Positions 46,834 to 58,064 of a DNA stretch of 64,000 nt are shown piece by piece. Source of the DNA: Symsagittifera roscoffensis. Lineage: Eukaryota; Xenacoelomorpha; Acoela; Convolutidae. The notes below the pieces were generated by a model that saw only the letters and a list, made by a program, of their open reading frames with translations, was not told the origin of the DNA and made no database searches. The number at the start of each line of letters is the position of its first letter. Positions within the stretch are counted from its first letter, which is position 1. The position numbers were made by a program, and so were the translations under genes. Location: positions 54,007,858 through 54,071,857 of the forward strand of contig NC_087065.1 of assembly GCF_963678635.1 (NCBI RefSeq). The letters run 5' to 3'.

Positions 46834-49800
46834 ATTGTTTTTTTGTCCAGTGAATGCGTCATATTGTATACTTTCTTGAAAAAATGGGTGATTTTCAAAA
46901 AAAAGATTATGTTGGTGTTCTTTCGGTCATCGTAGCTAACTGATTGCAAATTTATAGTTTTAGGTTCTTGTTGGTTGTAATTGAATTCGAGAGATAGTGA
47001 TGGTTATGTTTGAGTTGGGTTCACAATGGGATGATTGATGTAACTATTTGCCAAAAAAAATCATTAATTTGTTTCGCAAAACATTTTCCGTTGTTATTCT
47101 ACAAAAAGAACGTTTTTTGAACTTGGATCTGGATTGTTGATATATCATGATACTCGTGGTTAAATTTTGATAGATTCTACGAAAAGTTTTGAAATTCTTA
47201 ATTCTACATCATCAGATTGTGTTTTAAGTGATGGGGTTTGATTATCTAAGTCTAGTGGGAGAATTTTTAACTGTGAGTAGACCATATTATGAGATTACGT
47301 TGCATATACTTTGTAGGTTAAATTCTAATATTTGTTCTTTTTTTATCTTCTTGAAACTTTTTAGGCATGGGTATTGCTTTTAAAAAAAATTATGATGAGA
47401 TAATGACAGAATTGGCCTTGTCCACGTGATGGGTCAACGTCGGACTGTATGGCAATTGGCAGGATTGAATCATTCTCGAAAATACATTGTTGTATTGAAT
47501 CAGTTGTATCACTGTTTTAGTATAACTTTAAGTCTGCCTTTTTATCTGTTCCTAAATGAATGTTTCTACTGGTTTTTTTAAATAATTTTTTAAAAATCTG
47601 CGATCACTTTTATAGATGATGCATTTGTTGCTTCCGAGCCCGAAAAGTGTCTTTCGTTGACTTGTTGTGTGTCCTGATTTTTTATTTGATCTTGGAGGTT
47701 TTCGAGATTGCGATGTTTGTAGTATCAGATTCTGAAACTGTGTTTCGCGTACTACAAAAAATTTATTTTAGAAATTTGTTTTCGCTGGTACATAAAAATT
47801 CTCTCTTTTGATAATTTTTCGATATTTTATATTCTACTTTATTTTATATGGGTTTGTGAAAAGATTGTATCCGGAAGCTTGATTTAAACACTAGTGCAGA
47901 ACTAGTGTTTGTTTGTGTGCTAGACTAGCTTTCAATATAAATGTTAAATCATTGATGCGAAATCTAGGTGTTTAGTGATTCTTTCCTAGAATTTTAGTTT
48001 TTACACATTTTTTGAGTGTCCTATTCCTCGTGCATTTTTGTCGTGACAAGTACGGAACGCGATAGACGATATATTGATTCAATTGACTGTTGTTCTACTG
48101 CTCTCAAACATATGTGGCGTTTTGAAGCAATTTGATTCTTTTGTTTTTTTTGTCCATTGAATGCGTCATATTGTAGATTTTGTTGGAGAAATTGGTAATT
48201 TTCAGAAAAAAATTGTTGGTGTTCTTTTGGTCATCGTAGCTAACTGATTGCAATTTCATTATTTTAGGTTGTTCTTGGCCGTATTTGGGTTCAAGAGATA
48301 GTGATTGTTATGTTTGAATCGGGTTTACAGTGGGATGATTGATGTAACTATTTGCCAAAAAAAATCATTGATATGTTTCGCAAAACAAATTCCGTTGTTT
48401 ATTCTACTACGGATTTTTTTTGAATTTTCATCTGAGTTGTTGACAACTCACGATAATTGTGGTAATATTTTGATATATTCTACGAAAAATGTTGAAATGC
48501 TTAATTCTACATCATCAGATTGTGTTTTATGTGATGGGGTTTGATTATCTAAGTCTAGTGGGAGAAATTTCAACTGTGAGTAGAGCACATTATGAGGTTA
48601 CGTTGAATATACTTTGTAGGTTAAGATCTAATAATTGCTTTTTTTTAACTTCTGGAATTTTTTTTGGGCATTTTGGGTATTATATATTCTACTTTATTTT
48701 ATATGGGGTTATGAAAAGATTGTATCCGGAAGCTTGATTTAAACATTAGTGCAGAACTAGAGTTTGTTTGTTAACTAGACTAGTTTTTGACATAATAATA
48801 AAATCATTGATGCGGAATCTAGGTGTTAAGTGATTCTTTCCTAAAATGTTAGTTTTTACACTTTTTTGAGTGTCCTATTCCTCGTGCCTTTTTGTCGTAG
48901 CAATTCCGGATTGGGATAGATAGTATATTGATAAAATAGAATGATGTTCTACTGCTCTCAAACATGTGTGTTAATAACACATGTTATTAACACATAAGCA
49001 TTGATGTAACACATAAAAATTCTCTCTTTTGATAATTTTTCGATATTTTATATTCTACTTTATTTTATATGGGTTTGTGAAAAGATTGTATCCGGAAGCT
49101 TGATTTAAACACTAGTGCAGAACTAGTGTTTGTTTGTGTGCTAGACTAGCTTTCAATATAAATGTTAAATCATTGATGCGAAATCTAGGTGTTTAGTGAT
49201 TCTTTCCTAGAATTTTAGTTTTTACACATTTTTTGAGTGTCCTATTCCTCGTGCATTTTTGTCGTGACAAGTCCGGATCGGGATAGAAGATATATTGATT
49301 CAATTGACTGTTGTTCTACTGCTCTCAAAAATATGTGGCGTTTTGAAGCAATTTGATTCCTTTGTTTTTTTTTTGTCCATTGAATGCGTCAAATTGTAGA
49401 TTTTGTTGGAGAAATTGGTTATTTTCAAAAAAAATTGTTGGTGTTCTTTTGGTCATCGAGCTAACTGATTGCAATTTCATTATTTTAGGTTGTTCTTGGC
49501 CGTATTTGGGTTCAAGAGATAGTGATTGTTATGTTTGAATCGGGTTTACAGTGGGATGATTGATGTAACTATTTGCCAAAAAAAATCATTGCTATGTTTC
49601 GCAAAACAAATTCCGTTGTTTATTCCACTACGGGATTTTTTTTGAATTTTCATCTGAGTTGTTGACAACTCACGATAATTGTGGTAATATTTTGATATAT
49701 TCTACGAAAAATTTTGAAATGCTTAATTCTACATCATCAGATTGTGTTTTATGTGATGGGGTTTGATTATCTAAGTCTAGTGGGAGAAATTTCAACTGTG

Positions 49801-50207
49801 AGTGGAGCACATTATGAGGTTACGTTGAATATATTTTGTAGGTTAAGATCTAATATTTGCTTTTTTTTAACTTCTGGAATTTTTTTTGGGCATTTTGGGT
49901 ATTATATATTCTACTTTATTCTATATGGGGTTATGAAAAGATTGTATCCGGAAGCTTGATTTAAACATTAGTGCAGAACTAGAGTTTGTTTGTTAACTAG
50001 ACTAGTTTTTGACATAATAATAAAATCATTGATGCGGAATCTAGGTGTTCAGTGATTCTTTCCTAAAATGTTAGTTTTTACACTTTTTTGAGTGTCCTAT
50101 TCCTCGTGCCTTTTTGTCGTGGCAATTCCGGATTGGGATAGATAGTATATTGATAAAAGAGAATGATGTTCTACTGCTCTCAAACATGTGTGGCGTTTTC
50201 TATAATT
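46834..50207. repeat. Leader modules A and B, copy 2
   Basis: Counterpart of 30577-33950 with the same A-B-A-B-B-A-B order. Several single-base differences lie here, for example AATGTTGAAATG at 48487 against AATTTTGAAATG at 32231, and 1-bp run-length changes near 48410. Confidence 0.75.
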
Positions 50208-50211
50208 AAGT

Positions 50212-51507
50212 TGGCTTAACCTTAATTAAATGGGGATTGATTTGAGATCACGGGTGGGAGAATAGTAACTAATTCCACAAGGTTCAGTAATAATTAGAAC
50301 AGAAAAAGATCGTTAGCAACTACTTTAGAGCCTACTAGTTCTAAGAGTTGTTATAGGCCTGTATCATATATGAGCTGGGGTTCAAGTGAAGGATGAATAA
50401 CCGAAGTTCTTTTCAACTTAGCTTAAGTTAAATCGTACTTTTTTGATAAAAGTTATCAGTTAGTCCTGGGCCGTTTGCAAGGGTTCAAAAGTGAATAATT
50501 TTTTAGGTCAAAAGACAATTAGGTTATGGGATAGTTTGAAATTTAAAAATAAATCCCAAATCCCAAGTAAAACCTGGATGATCCAAGAAGAAAAATAACT
50601 TCAATTTAAAAAATTTTCGATACTGAAGTACACTCAAAAAATGTTGAATCAAGGACAGGCCTAGATGATCTGGCTTAATTGAATCAATTTGAGATTTAAT
50701 ATTTAGAATCAGCCTTGATGGTTAGATAATTTAGATAAAATTAAGGTATATTAAACGGTTTAAGATTCAAGAAAGGTCAATCTTGTTTTCAATTAAGTTA
50801 ATTGTTAAAAAATAAATTAATCTAGGTAAAGAATGACAAGAAACATGATGGTGTTCGATTTCAAGAATTTTTCACTAAACAACATTAATTGTTTGGTATT
50901 CTAATTTTTTTGTATTTCTAAAAAATTTATCAATTTGAATTAGACGTTTTTTTTTTGAAATTACTGCAGATTTAAAGTTTTGAAATAGATAAAGGGTTTT
51001 ATTGACGACTTGTTGTTTAATTTTAACACTAGCTAGTGGCTTTTCTTTGAAAAATATCGCTTAATAAAGCAAGTTTAGACCACTGTTTAATGCACTCCAT
51101 ATATTAGATGCACTTCAAACAACAACAATTGTTTTGTATTCTAATTGTTTTGTTTATTTTTTGTTTTTTTTTAAGGAATTTATACATTTGAATTAGATGT
51201 TTTTATAAAAATGACTGCAGATTTAAAATTTTAAAGTTGATAAAGTGTTTTGTCGACGTCTTGTTGTTTAATTGCAGTATTAGTTAGTGTATTTGGTATG
51301 AAATATATCGATTATTAAATCAAGTTTGAGCCAAAATTTAATGCACTTCGTATATTTTAAGCACTTCAAATAACAACAATTAACTTGTTTTTTAATTGAC
51401 CTGTTTTGCATTTTGAAGGAATTTATAAACTTGAATTAGACGTTTTTAGAAACATTATTGCAGGCAGATTTAAAGTTCTGAATTAGATAAAGTGTTTTGG
51501 CGAAGTC
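50212..51507. repeat. Leader/LTR-like region and ~245-bp repeats, copy 2
   Basis: Counterpart of 33955-35250. An A for T difference occurs near 50510 (GGTCAAAAGAC against GGTCATAAGAC). No additional content. Confidence 0.7.
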
Positions 51508-52160
51508 TTGTTGTTCAATTAAACCAGATCGTCAAGGCTTGTCCTTGATTCTTTAATTTTTGAGCCTAATTCTGTATTTGATTTTAGCCTTCAACTTGGA
51601 TCATGTAGGTTTTCCTTGGATCTTTTGGGTTGTATTTTTTGAGTCTTATATCACTTTAAAAAATTTAGGGCACAAATGGGTTTCGAAATTTGTCATCGTT
51701 GTCTGCTTTTTCGCTGGCAGGTTTTTTTGTTTTCTCGCCTTCCGTTAAGTTTTGATATCGTCTTTGGTTTTGGCTGGAATAGACTTATTGAAATGTGGAA
51801 AATAGCTAATTCTATTATTGATTTGTTTTGATTTATTTGGTTTTCGCTTAGGCTTAATCAATATTAATCAATTTTTCTGCCGGGTAGATTCCTGCAACTT
51901 CTTGTTCTAACTACAATTCTAATCATAATCTTAGATTTCAAAAGATCTATAATTCACAGGTATTCTTGCAATGTTAGAAGAGATGAATGCAACTGGTTTC
52001 AATCTGTATTATATCTTTGATGATTGAAACTATGAACAGTGGAACCGATACGGATTCCGCGACAGCGTAAATTTACTTAACACAGATTTTTTTATTATTT
52101 AACCGTGGATTCCACAAACTGTACCGGATTCCGCAAACTTTGTTGCAGTATCCGTAAATT

Positions 52161-52995
52161 ATCTTTCCTTAAGTTTTGAAAAACTGATAAAAAGGAAAAC
52201 ATATTCGACAGACATTTGGAAAAGAGTCAATGAATGCAAGGAAACAGAAAAAAAATACCGACAGTTTTTGAAAAAAAAACTTCAAGTTTTAAACTTCTAA
52301 GAAAAAAAATTTGGCCTTAAGGTTTTTCGATTTTCCAGAACAATTTATGATATATTTTTTTGATAAATTCAACCCAAATTGCGAAAACTGGATCAATGAA
52401 AACTTTTTTATTCCGTTGGGAAGTTTTTTATTCTAGGCACAAAAACTAGAAGCCGATCACGTTTTTAGTGGCATTTATTTTTTACTGGTCGATAGTAGAA
52501 CTTGATCATTAAAAAAATTGAGTCAATTCCTGATTTCTATCCGACTGGATACATGATCTTACGAATACTCACTTATTTTCATTTATATGCTAAGCTGGAT
52601 TTATATTTGCTGATCTTTAAAGCCGCAGTTATCCGTTGATCTTGGCATTCACGGGCAACATAGAAGGTCACCGTAATGTAATTAATATTCAGTGTCTCCT
52701 CAACGTAATGTCTAAATACAGTTTTTCTACATATCTGTCTCCATCATATGAGGAACTAGCTGATCCATTTAGTGAGAAGTTTAATCGCAGTTTAAAGAGC
52801 CACGTCTACTGCAAATTGTACTGTATCTTACTAAAGCATTTTACGACAATTTCTTTATTATGGTCTGAAGTAAATTGACTTTCTGCCATTGAAATGATTG
52901 TCTAAAAATTCATCCCAGTTGTGTGGTTTTTTGTTTTTCCTGGCTTAAAATTATAAATTGTAGGCAAGTATGACTTGTGATGAGTTTGTACTGAC
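52161..52995. other. Unique spacer with a diverged dispersed-repeat copy
   Basis: 52440-52530 resembles the repeats at 6380-6480 and 7430-7515 (GATCACGTTT..AGTG, TTTTAC.GGTCGATAGTAGAACTT). A plus-strand frame of 80 codons (52636-52878) has no recognised domain and no splice borders I would trust. The minus-strand donor of exon 2 lies at its right end. Confidence 0.4.
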
Positions 52996-53136
52996 CTCTG
53001 AACCTAGCCCCAATGAAGAGAGTAGTGGCGAGAGCGGGAATACCAAACAGGATCATGCAGCAGGAGAAAGCCACAACGTAGATGCCACCGTACCCAGTGT
53101 AGCTCGTAAACACTCCAACCACTTGGTCCAGAGAGG
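52996..53136 (-). CDS. Internal exon of a membrane transporter-like gene (second of three seen)
   Basis: The minus strand shows TTTGTTTTTTGTTATCTTAG before and GTCAGTAC after the 141-bp exon. It takes two bases to complete a codon, codes 46 residues and ends one base into the next codon. Both phases fit the neighbouring exons. The peptide begins S-L-D-Q-V-V-G-V-F, comparable to the L-D-S/Q-x-x-G/V-V-E segment of TM8 in SLC6 transporters. It then runs through a Tyr/Gly stretch into a membrane segment (about residues 17-41, with A-F-S-C-C-M-I-L-F-G-I-P-A-L-A-T, like the TM9 pattern L-G-L-P-x-x-T), then R-F-R. No stops, coding-like and GC-richer than the flanks. Confidence 0.65.
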
Positions 53137-56027
53137 CTAAGATAACAAAAAACAAATGAGACAAAAAAAATAAAATAAAAGGGTTTCTGCGGGTGTAAGC
53201 TTTCCTCGCGTTGAGGTTCCGACGTTGACAGACATAATATAATAACAAAAAAAAAATGTTTTTCAAGCAGTAAAAGAACAAAAATTTAAAAAATCAACAT
53301 AATACTAATCTTAGTTTACTACTGCCTGGGAGATACCCATTGGATCTACAGATCCATTTTCAGGAATCTTTGAGCAAAAAAAAAGTTTTCAGGTGTCGGT
53401 TTTTCTCTACATGATTTTTTGGTACAAAAATGCCTCTTTACCAACTTTAACTAAATCTGAAAAACATTTGAATATTTCTCTGGAAAGAAGCGGGTGTGTC
53501 ATAACTAAACGGAAAATAAAGAAACAAGAAAAAAACTGAAAACAATAGAAAGATAAAAGATAGTTTTTTTCTGAGCAGTTCTTCGCTTCTATGATGCAGC
53601 ATTCCCATAAATATGGTTGAAATGATCTTTTTCAAAACGAGTTGTAATTTTTGTAAAGCTTATTATAGTTTTGATGGTAATTTATTACAAAGTTCACATT
53701 TTTTCTTAGCTTTGAAAGTTTTGCATTTGCGAAGACATTATATCTAGCTAATGCCTCCTTCCGAGTCTGAAAAAGCGCCACCGTTAATTTGTTTATTCTT
53801 TTTCCATATGTAAAATTGTATATTTTTGTTGAAGAAAAATTTTTACAAAGTTAAACAAAGTTTTCAACAAAGTTTTTTTTACTTGATAATTTTTATAAAC
53901 ATTTTAATAACTCATATACATGAAATTCTGTTTTGAATAATAGTTTGTTTTGAACTCTAAAATATGGCACTGACTGATATTTACGGATTTTGATCATAAA
54001 TTTGAATCAAAATTTCAACTTTTGTGTTTTCTATAGATCCATGTGCTTGAAACCGGAGTTCCATGGATAATAATCGCACCGGAGTTCCATGGATAACAAT
54101 CGATTATATTGAGTTTTGCCTCAAGTTTGCCTCAAACCAAATCAATAAATCAAAGCAAATCAAGAAATTGCCTCAAGTAACAGGTTGCGGTTAAAATTAT
54201 ATTTCTCGATTACTTTTTGTTTGAAAGAAATTGCCTCAATCTAAAACCATGTCGCAAAACACATGGCGCCTTGTGAGTTTCTTAAATAACGAACTTTTAA
54301 GCTCTGCGAGGTTGAAGTTTGTGTCTAGGATCAACTCAAGGCAAGAAAAACTGGGACCTCAAATTAAAAACTTTTCAAATCAGATTTCGCTTAATACTTA
54401 CTAAAAGCGGCTTGCGGCTACTGATTCACATTCAAATAATTGCAATGATGGACCTCTCAAGGCATAAGAATTACACTTTGAAAGCAAGATACTTTGACCT
54501 AGTGTCAATTTTTTTTAGGATCTTAAAATGTGCATTGAGTCAGTACTGTTTTGTGGTGGAATTTGTTTCTGATTTTTTCTACTAAGAAAACTATTGCATC
54601 AATTGTTTTCCTACACTTTCGAAAGCCAAATTGATCTTTATCATTTAAACTGAATCTATTGAAATAATTAAAAACCTATCAAACTAACTTCCAACATTTT
54701 TTCAATAAACGGTAGTACAGGGAAATGCTGATAATTCGATAGACCAAAATGTCTCTCTTTTTTACTATGCGATAATTTTTGCTATTTTCAAACCAATGGA
54801 AAAAAAATTTAAAACAAAATATTTTTGAAAAAACTTTGTAAGATTGGGCAAAACCAATACTAAAGTTATACAAATGCGACTAGATTTTGTTTAAGTTCAT
54901 ACCAAGACACTTAAGATTTCCAGCTCATTTTATGGTTTTATGTCTACTGAGTGAATGTGATGATCTAATATCAGATTTTCTCCCCTTTTGTCGGAAAAAT
55001 TCATTAAATTTGTTCTAAGGTCCTTCTGTTTTGCCACTGTTGTCCGAAAAATTTATTAAGTTTGATCAGTTCCTCCTTGGCAATTCTGCATAATTGTGAT
55101 TTTTTGCAAATTTGATTGAAATCCGAGTAGTTTTTGAAAAAATAAAGGGTGTCGTTTTTTAAATCTTCAGAGTATGTTGCAACACAATCTTTGCTCAAAT
55201 ATCTTTTTTGAGTCCGTAGACTATCCTTTTAACTCTTTTGATTGCTTCCCAAATTTTCTTTTTTTTCCTTTCTCACTCGCCAAAATTGTTCAATTCTTGA
55301 ATAACATTACTCACTTTTTCATTTTCTTTTATAGCTTTACTCACGACTCTGCTGTTTTTCTACCCCACTCTTACTCCACTGCCTAACTCAGCATCATTCA
55401 TGTAATTTAAATTTGTAGATTAGCAAAAAATTTCAAAAACTATGGACGATAAATTTTTGAAAAAGGAAATTTTTTTTTTCACTCGGGAACCTTTTTTTCT
55501 GTAGTCGGTTATCAGGGTAAATTTTGTAAATTGAGAAAATTGAAATAATTCAAAAAAAAATTTTTTTTGCTAGAAAAATTGCTCGAAAGCTAATAACTTG
55601 TTTTAAAAAACTAATTTTCAATTCAAATGCATGTGAGAAAGATGAATTTTTAGCTGAGATTCATCAAGTTCGGCCGAATGATTTCAAGCAAACTAAAATG
55701 GTTTCTCAAGGAAAATAGACATCAGTTAGCAGACAAATAGTGACATATACGTCAGTAACCAGGCGTTTTCGAGTTTTGACCTCATAATTTCATGGCAACC
55801 GAACGAGTTGATTGCGTGTTTCAAAACATTTTTGCAGCAATGTCGTTCGCAATGCAACAATATTACTTTCAATACACATTTTGAGAAAAATCTATCATTT
55901 TCAACCGTACTACTTTAAAATGTTTTTCTTTTGAGCCGGTGTTTTTAGTAAGCTTCACGTGTATCCAGGTGCTAAACTGAGAAAAAACAGTTGATTTATT
56001 CGACTTAATGTGTACAATTAGAATTAC
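53137..56027 (-). other. Inferred 2.9-kb intron between exons 1 and 2
   Basis: Borders: CACAG|GTAATTC at the upper end and CTTAG| at the lower, both canonical on the minus strand, phase 1. It holds AT-rich DNA and short chance frames (53447-53635, 54319-54585, 54679-54873, 55004-55198) with no recognised domain. A 27-bp direct repeat lies at 54053-54105. Confidence 0.55.
54053..54105. repeat. 27-bp tandem duplication
   Basis: ACCGGAGTTCCATGGATAA followed by TAATCGC or CAATCGA occurs twice, 27 bp apart. Several TTGCCTCAA words follow at 54115-54245. Confidence 0.85.
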
Positions 56028-56149
56028 CTGTGATTGACATGAGTACAATTAGAACGTGGAAGTATTTGTGGAAGGCATGGTGACACCCAGAAGGAATTGT
56101 TTCAATCATGAACTCCACAGCCTCCCCATTGATCAGATAGGTCACTGAA
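56028..56149 (-). CDS. Internal exon of a membrane transporter-like gene (first of three seen)
   Basis: The minus strand shows TTTTTTATGTTTTAG before and GTAATTC after the 122-bp exon, which encodes 40 residues plus one base at each end. The peptide contains N-G-E-A-V-E-F-M near residues 7-14, comparable to the Y-P-E-A-V-x-x-M/L-P segment at the TM7-TM8 loop of SLC6 transporters. A hydrophobic segment follows (residues 29-40, F-H-V-L-I-V-L-M-S-I-T) that continues into the next exon as a TM8-like helix. Joining gives M-S-I-T-A-S-L-D-Q without a stop. The order E-A-V, TM, L-D-Q, TM is what suggests SLC6; other multi-pass families remain possible. Upstream exons (above 56149) were not found. Confidence 0.65.
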
Positions 56150-56399
56150 CTAAAACATAAAAAACCACGAAAATAAAGTATTTTTCCGAGTAAGTTCAGT
56201 CGGCTACTCGATATTTTTTCGAATTGTAAGATTGACGACTGAAAGTCCGGATTGAACATGTAAGGCGAACACCGTTTTATCTAATTAAAGGCAGAGTAAT
56301 AATTTAATCTAAGAAAGCAAACTTAAACTGAATTTTAACTTAAAAACATTGTGGAACCAGATATAAACTATATTTATCCTTTGGTTATACATTGGATAT
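56150..56399. other. Intronic DNA upstream of exon 1
   Basis: The polypyrimidine tract and AG acceptor lie at 56150-56165. Nothing else is seen. Confidence 0.4.
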
Positions 56400-56765
56400 T
56401 TTATCTCTATAAAATATTTAATATAACCAATCACGATTCATCTAACTAACAATCCACTTATTTGTAAGTGCTGAAATTACTTGTAATTTCAGCACCAGAG
56501 AGATTTGAATTTAACTTAGAAATTAGTTACCTCTCCCAGAGAACTTTAGCAATCGCAATAAGCCAGTATACTCTAGATCTATTGAGCCTAGCAGAGAATA
56601 GTTAAACGAATAGTTAAACACCCTGAGACTAGTAGATATAAGAGTAAGATTAGGATCGGCATTAGACTAAGAAGTTGCACGAATCTATCGTCGAATATAA
56701 GATAGCGTGACGAGCAGACCGTGTACCCTATCCGAAATTACTCTATGAGTTACACCTCGAACCTA
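56400..56765 (-). repeat. Dispersed ~450-bp repeat, inverted copy
   Basis: The reverse complement follows the copy at 11570-12010 point by point: AGATTCGTGCAACTTCTTAG (near 56688), CTAATCTTACTC, GGCTCAATAGATCT, then the hairpin GCTGAAATTAC / GTAATTTCAGC at 56470-56495, then GATTGGTTA. The hairpin stem is kept although its bases differ between copies, which suggests pairing may matter. Confidence 0.7.
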
Positions 56766-57260
56766 ACTCATCTGGTGCGACCATAAGTCTCGATCAAGAC
56801 CTTAAAAAACAATTTAGTTTAGAACTAACAGATAAGATTAGAATTAGACAAAAATATTATCAAAATGTTACATGATAATAACCTAATTGAAATGTCTCTA
56901 CGACTCAATAGATCAGAACCGCTATTCCGCACAATAATAGAACTACCAAGCATTGGAAGAAGATCTGGGACAAGAGACAATCTACGACTACGAAGAAACT
57001 TACCATTAAGTTTCATGGTCGTACAGCGAAAGCCAGACCAAACTTTTATATTTAGGGTTTTAATAGCAAAGAATTGAGAGTTTCATTTGCAAACATAGAA
57101 CCCTTGAAGAAAAATCTTCAATGATTAGTACAGGCTTGTACAATAACGATTTATAAAAACATCTCAAATCGTTCCCTCTAAATCTGCAGTAACATTGAAA
57201 AAGATATCTGAAAAATAAATTTATTAAAAGAAAAAACAAAAATTAGTTGAAATGATCATT
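56766..57260. other. No recognised gene
   Basis: Overlapping short frames occur at 56825-57016 (-) and 56865-57077 (+). The minus strand has a consensus donor-like CTTAATG|GTAAGTTT near 57010 but no fitting exon around it. Nothing else supported. Confidence 0.35.
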
Positions 57261-57990
57261 AATTATTAGTATATACAAATTATCCTGGCATCCCCCGCTT
57301 CATCACCCAAACATAATAGCAAATATTTAAACCACTAATATCATCAAAACTAAAATCTTTATCAAATAAATTTAAATTATCTTTAAAACCTTATCTAAAT
57401 TTTTATCCTTCTTTCATCTCAATTTATTCAATCTTAAACCAGATCATCAAGGCTTCCCTTAGACATCCATTAAAAATTAAATTAAATCCAATTTATATCA
57501 TTAAAAATTATATACCGATCATCAAGGCCTATCCTTGGATCAAAAAAGAACAATTTTGTTCTCCCCAACCCAATACAAAAGTGTCTAACGACCTCAAACG
57601 TCGATTCACACCCCAACACTTTTTTAAAAAAGACCCAGGACTAATGGAAACTTTTCAAACACACTAACCATTCAAAATAAGCTAAACAGTGAAGAACTTC
57701 GGTTACTCATCCTTCATTTAATCCCCCCTCTTACCTGACCCAGGCTGAACCTTAAATCTTAGTAAGAACTAAAATAGTATCTAACGAACTACCAGTGTTC
57801 TAATTATACCTGAACCTTGTGGATCGATTTACTATTCTCCTACCCTTGAACACAATCACTACCCCTAAGTAAGATTAAGTAAGTTAACACGTGAACTTAG
57901 AATAGCCACGAGGAAGTAAAAATCATTCTTCGGAATCGACATATACTTTTCTCTCCAACCCTACATAAAAGACCCAAGTTAGGATAACCA
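57261..57990 (+). other. LTR or leader-like region of the sense gypsy element
   Basis: ATCATCAAGGCTTCCCTTAG (57446) and ATCATCAAGGCCTATCCTTGG (57519) form a diverged direct repeat. 57560-57900 matches the reverse complement of 33955-34260 of the antisense elements. Because it lies 5' of gag in both, it is the LTR or the untranslated leader. LTR ends, primer-binding site and a promoter could not be fixed by eye. Confidence 0.5.
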
Positions 57991-58064
57991 AAAAGTTGTA
58001 AGGGATAACAGCCTAGGATTTTAAAATCTCTAATAACAACCTTGCACCCCTCATCCTAAACCTT

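Larger units (their letters stand above)
35911..52160. repeat. 16.26-kb segmental duplication, copy 2
   Basis: Starts with the same TTCTAGTTTATG 16,257 bp after copy 1 and ends at GTATCCGTAAATT before unique DNA (ATCTTTCCTTAAG). Seven bases (CAGTAAA, 35904-35910) separate the copies; the left flank of copy 1 also has CAGTA ten bases before its start. Contents and order are the same as in copy 1. Confidence 0.95.
10177..52995 (-). other. Inferred ~42.8-kb intron between exons 2 and 3
   Basis: This is the interval between the donor after the exon at 52996-53136 (AGAG|GTCAGTAC on the minus strand) and the acceptor before the exon at 9992-10176. Phase 1 is kept on both sides. It contains the palindrome array, the 16-kb tandem duplication and all antisense gypsy remains. 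Whether unseen exons lie inside cannot be excluded; none is needed to keep frame. Confidence 0.45.

Noticed and set aside
56825-57077. Overlapping plus and minus ORFs with a consensus GTAAGT as a further host exon
   Set aside because: No acceptor with an open frame into the donor could be found, and no membrane segment is encoded.
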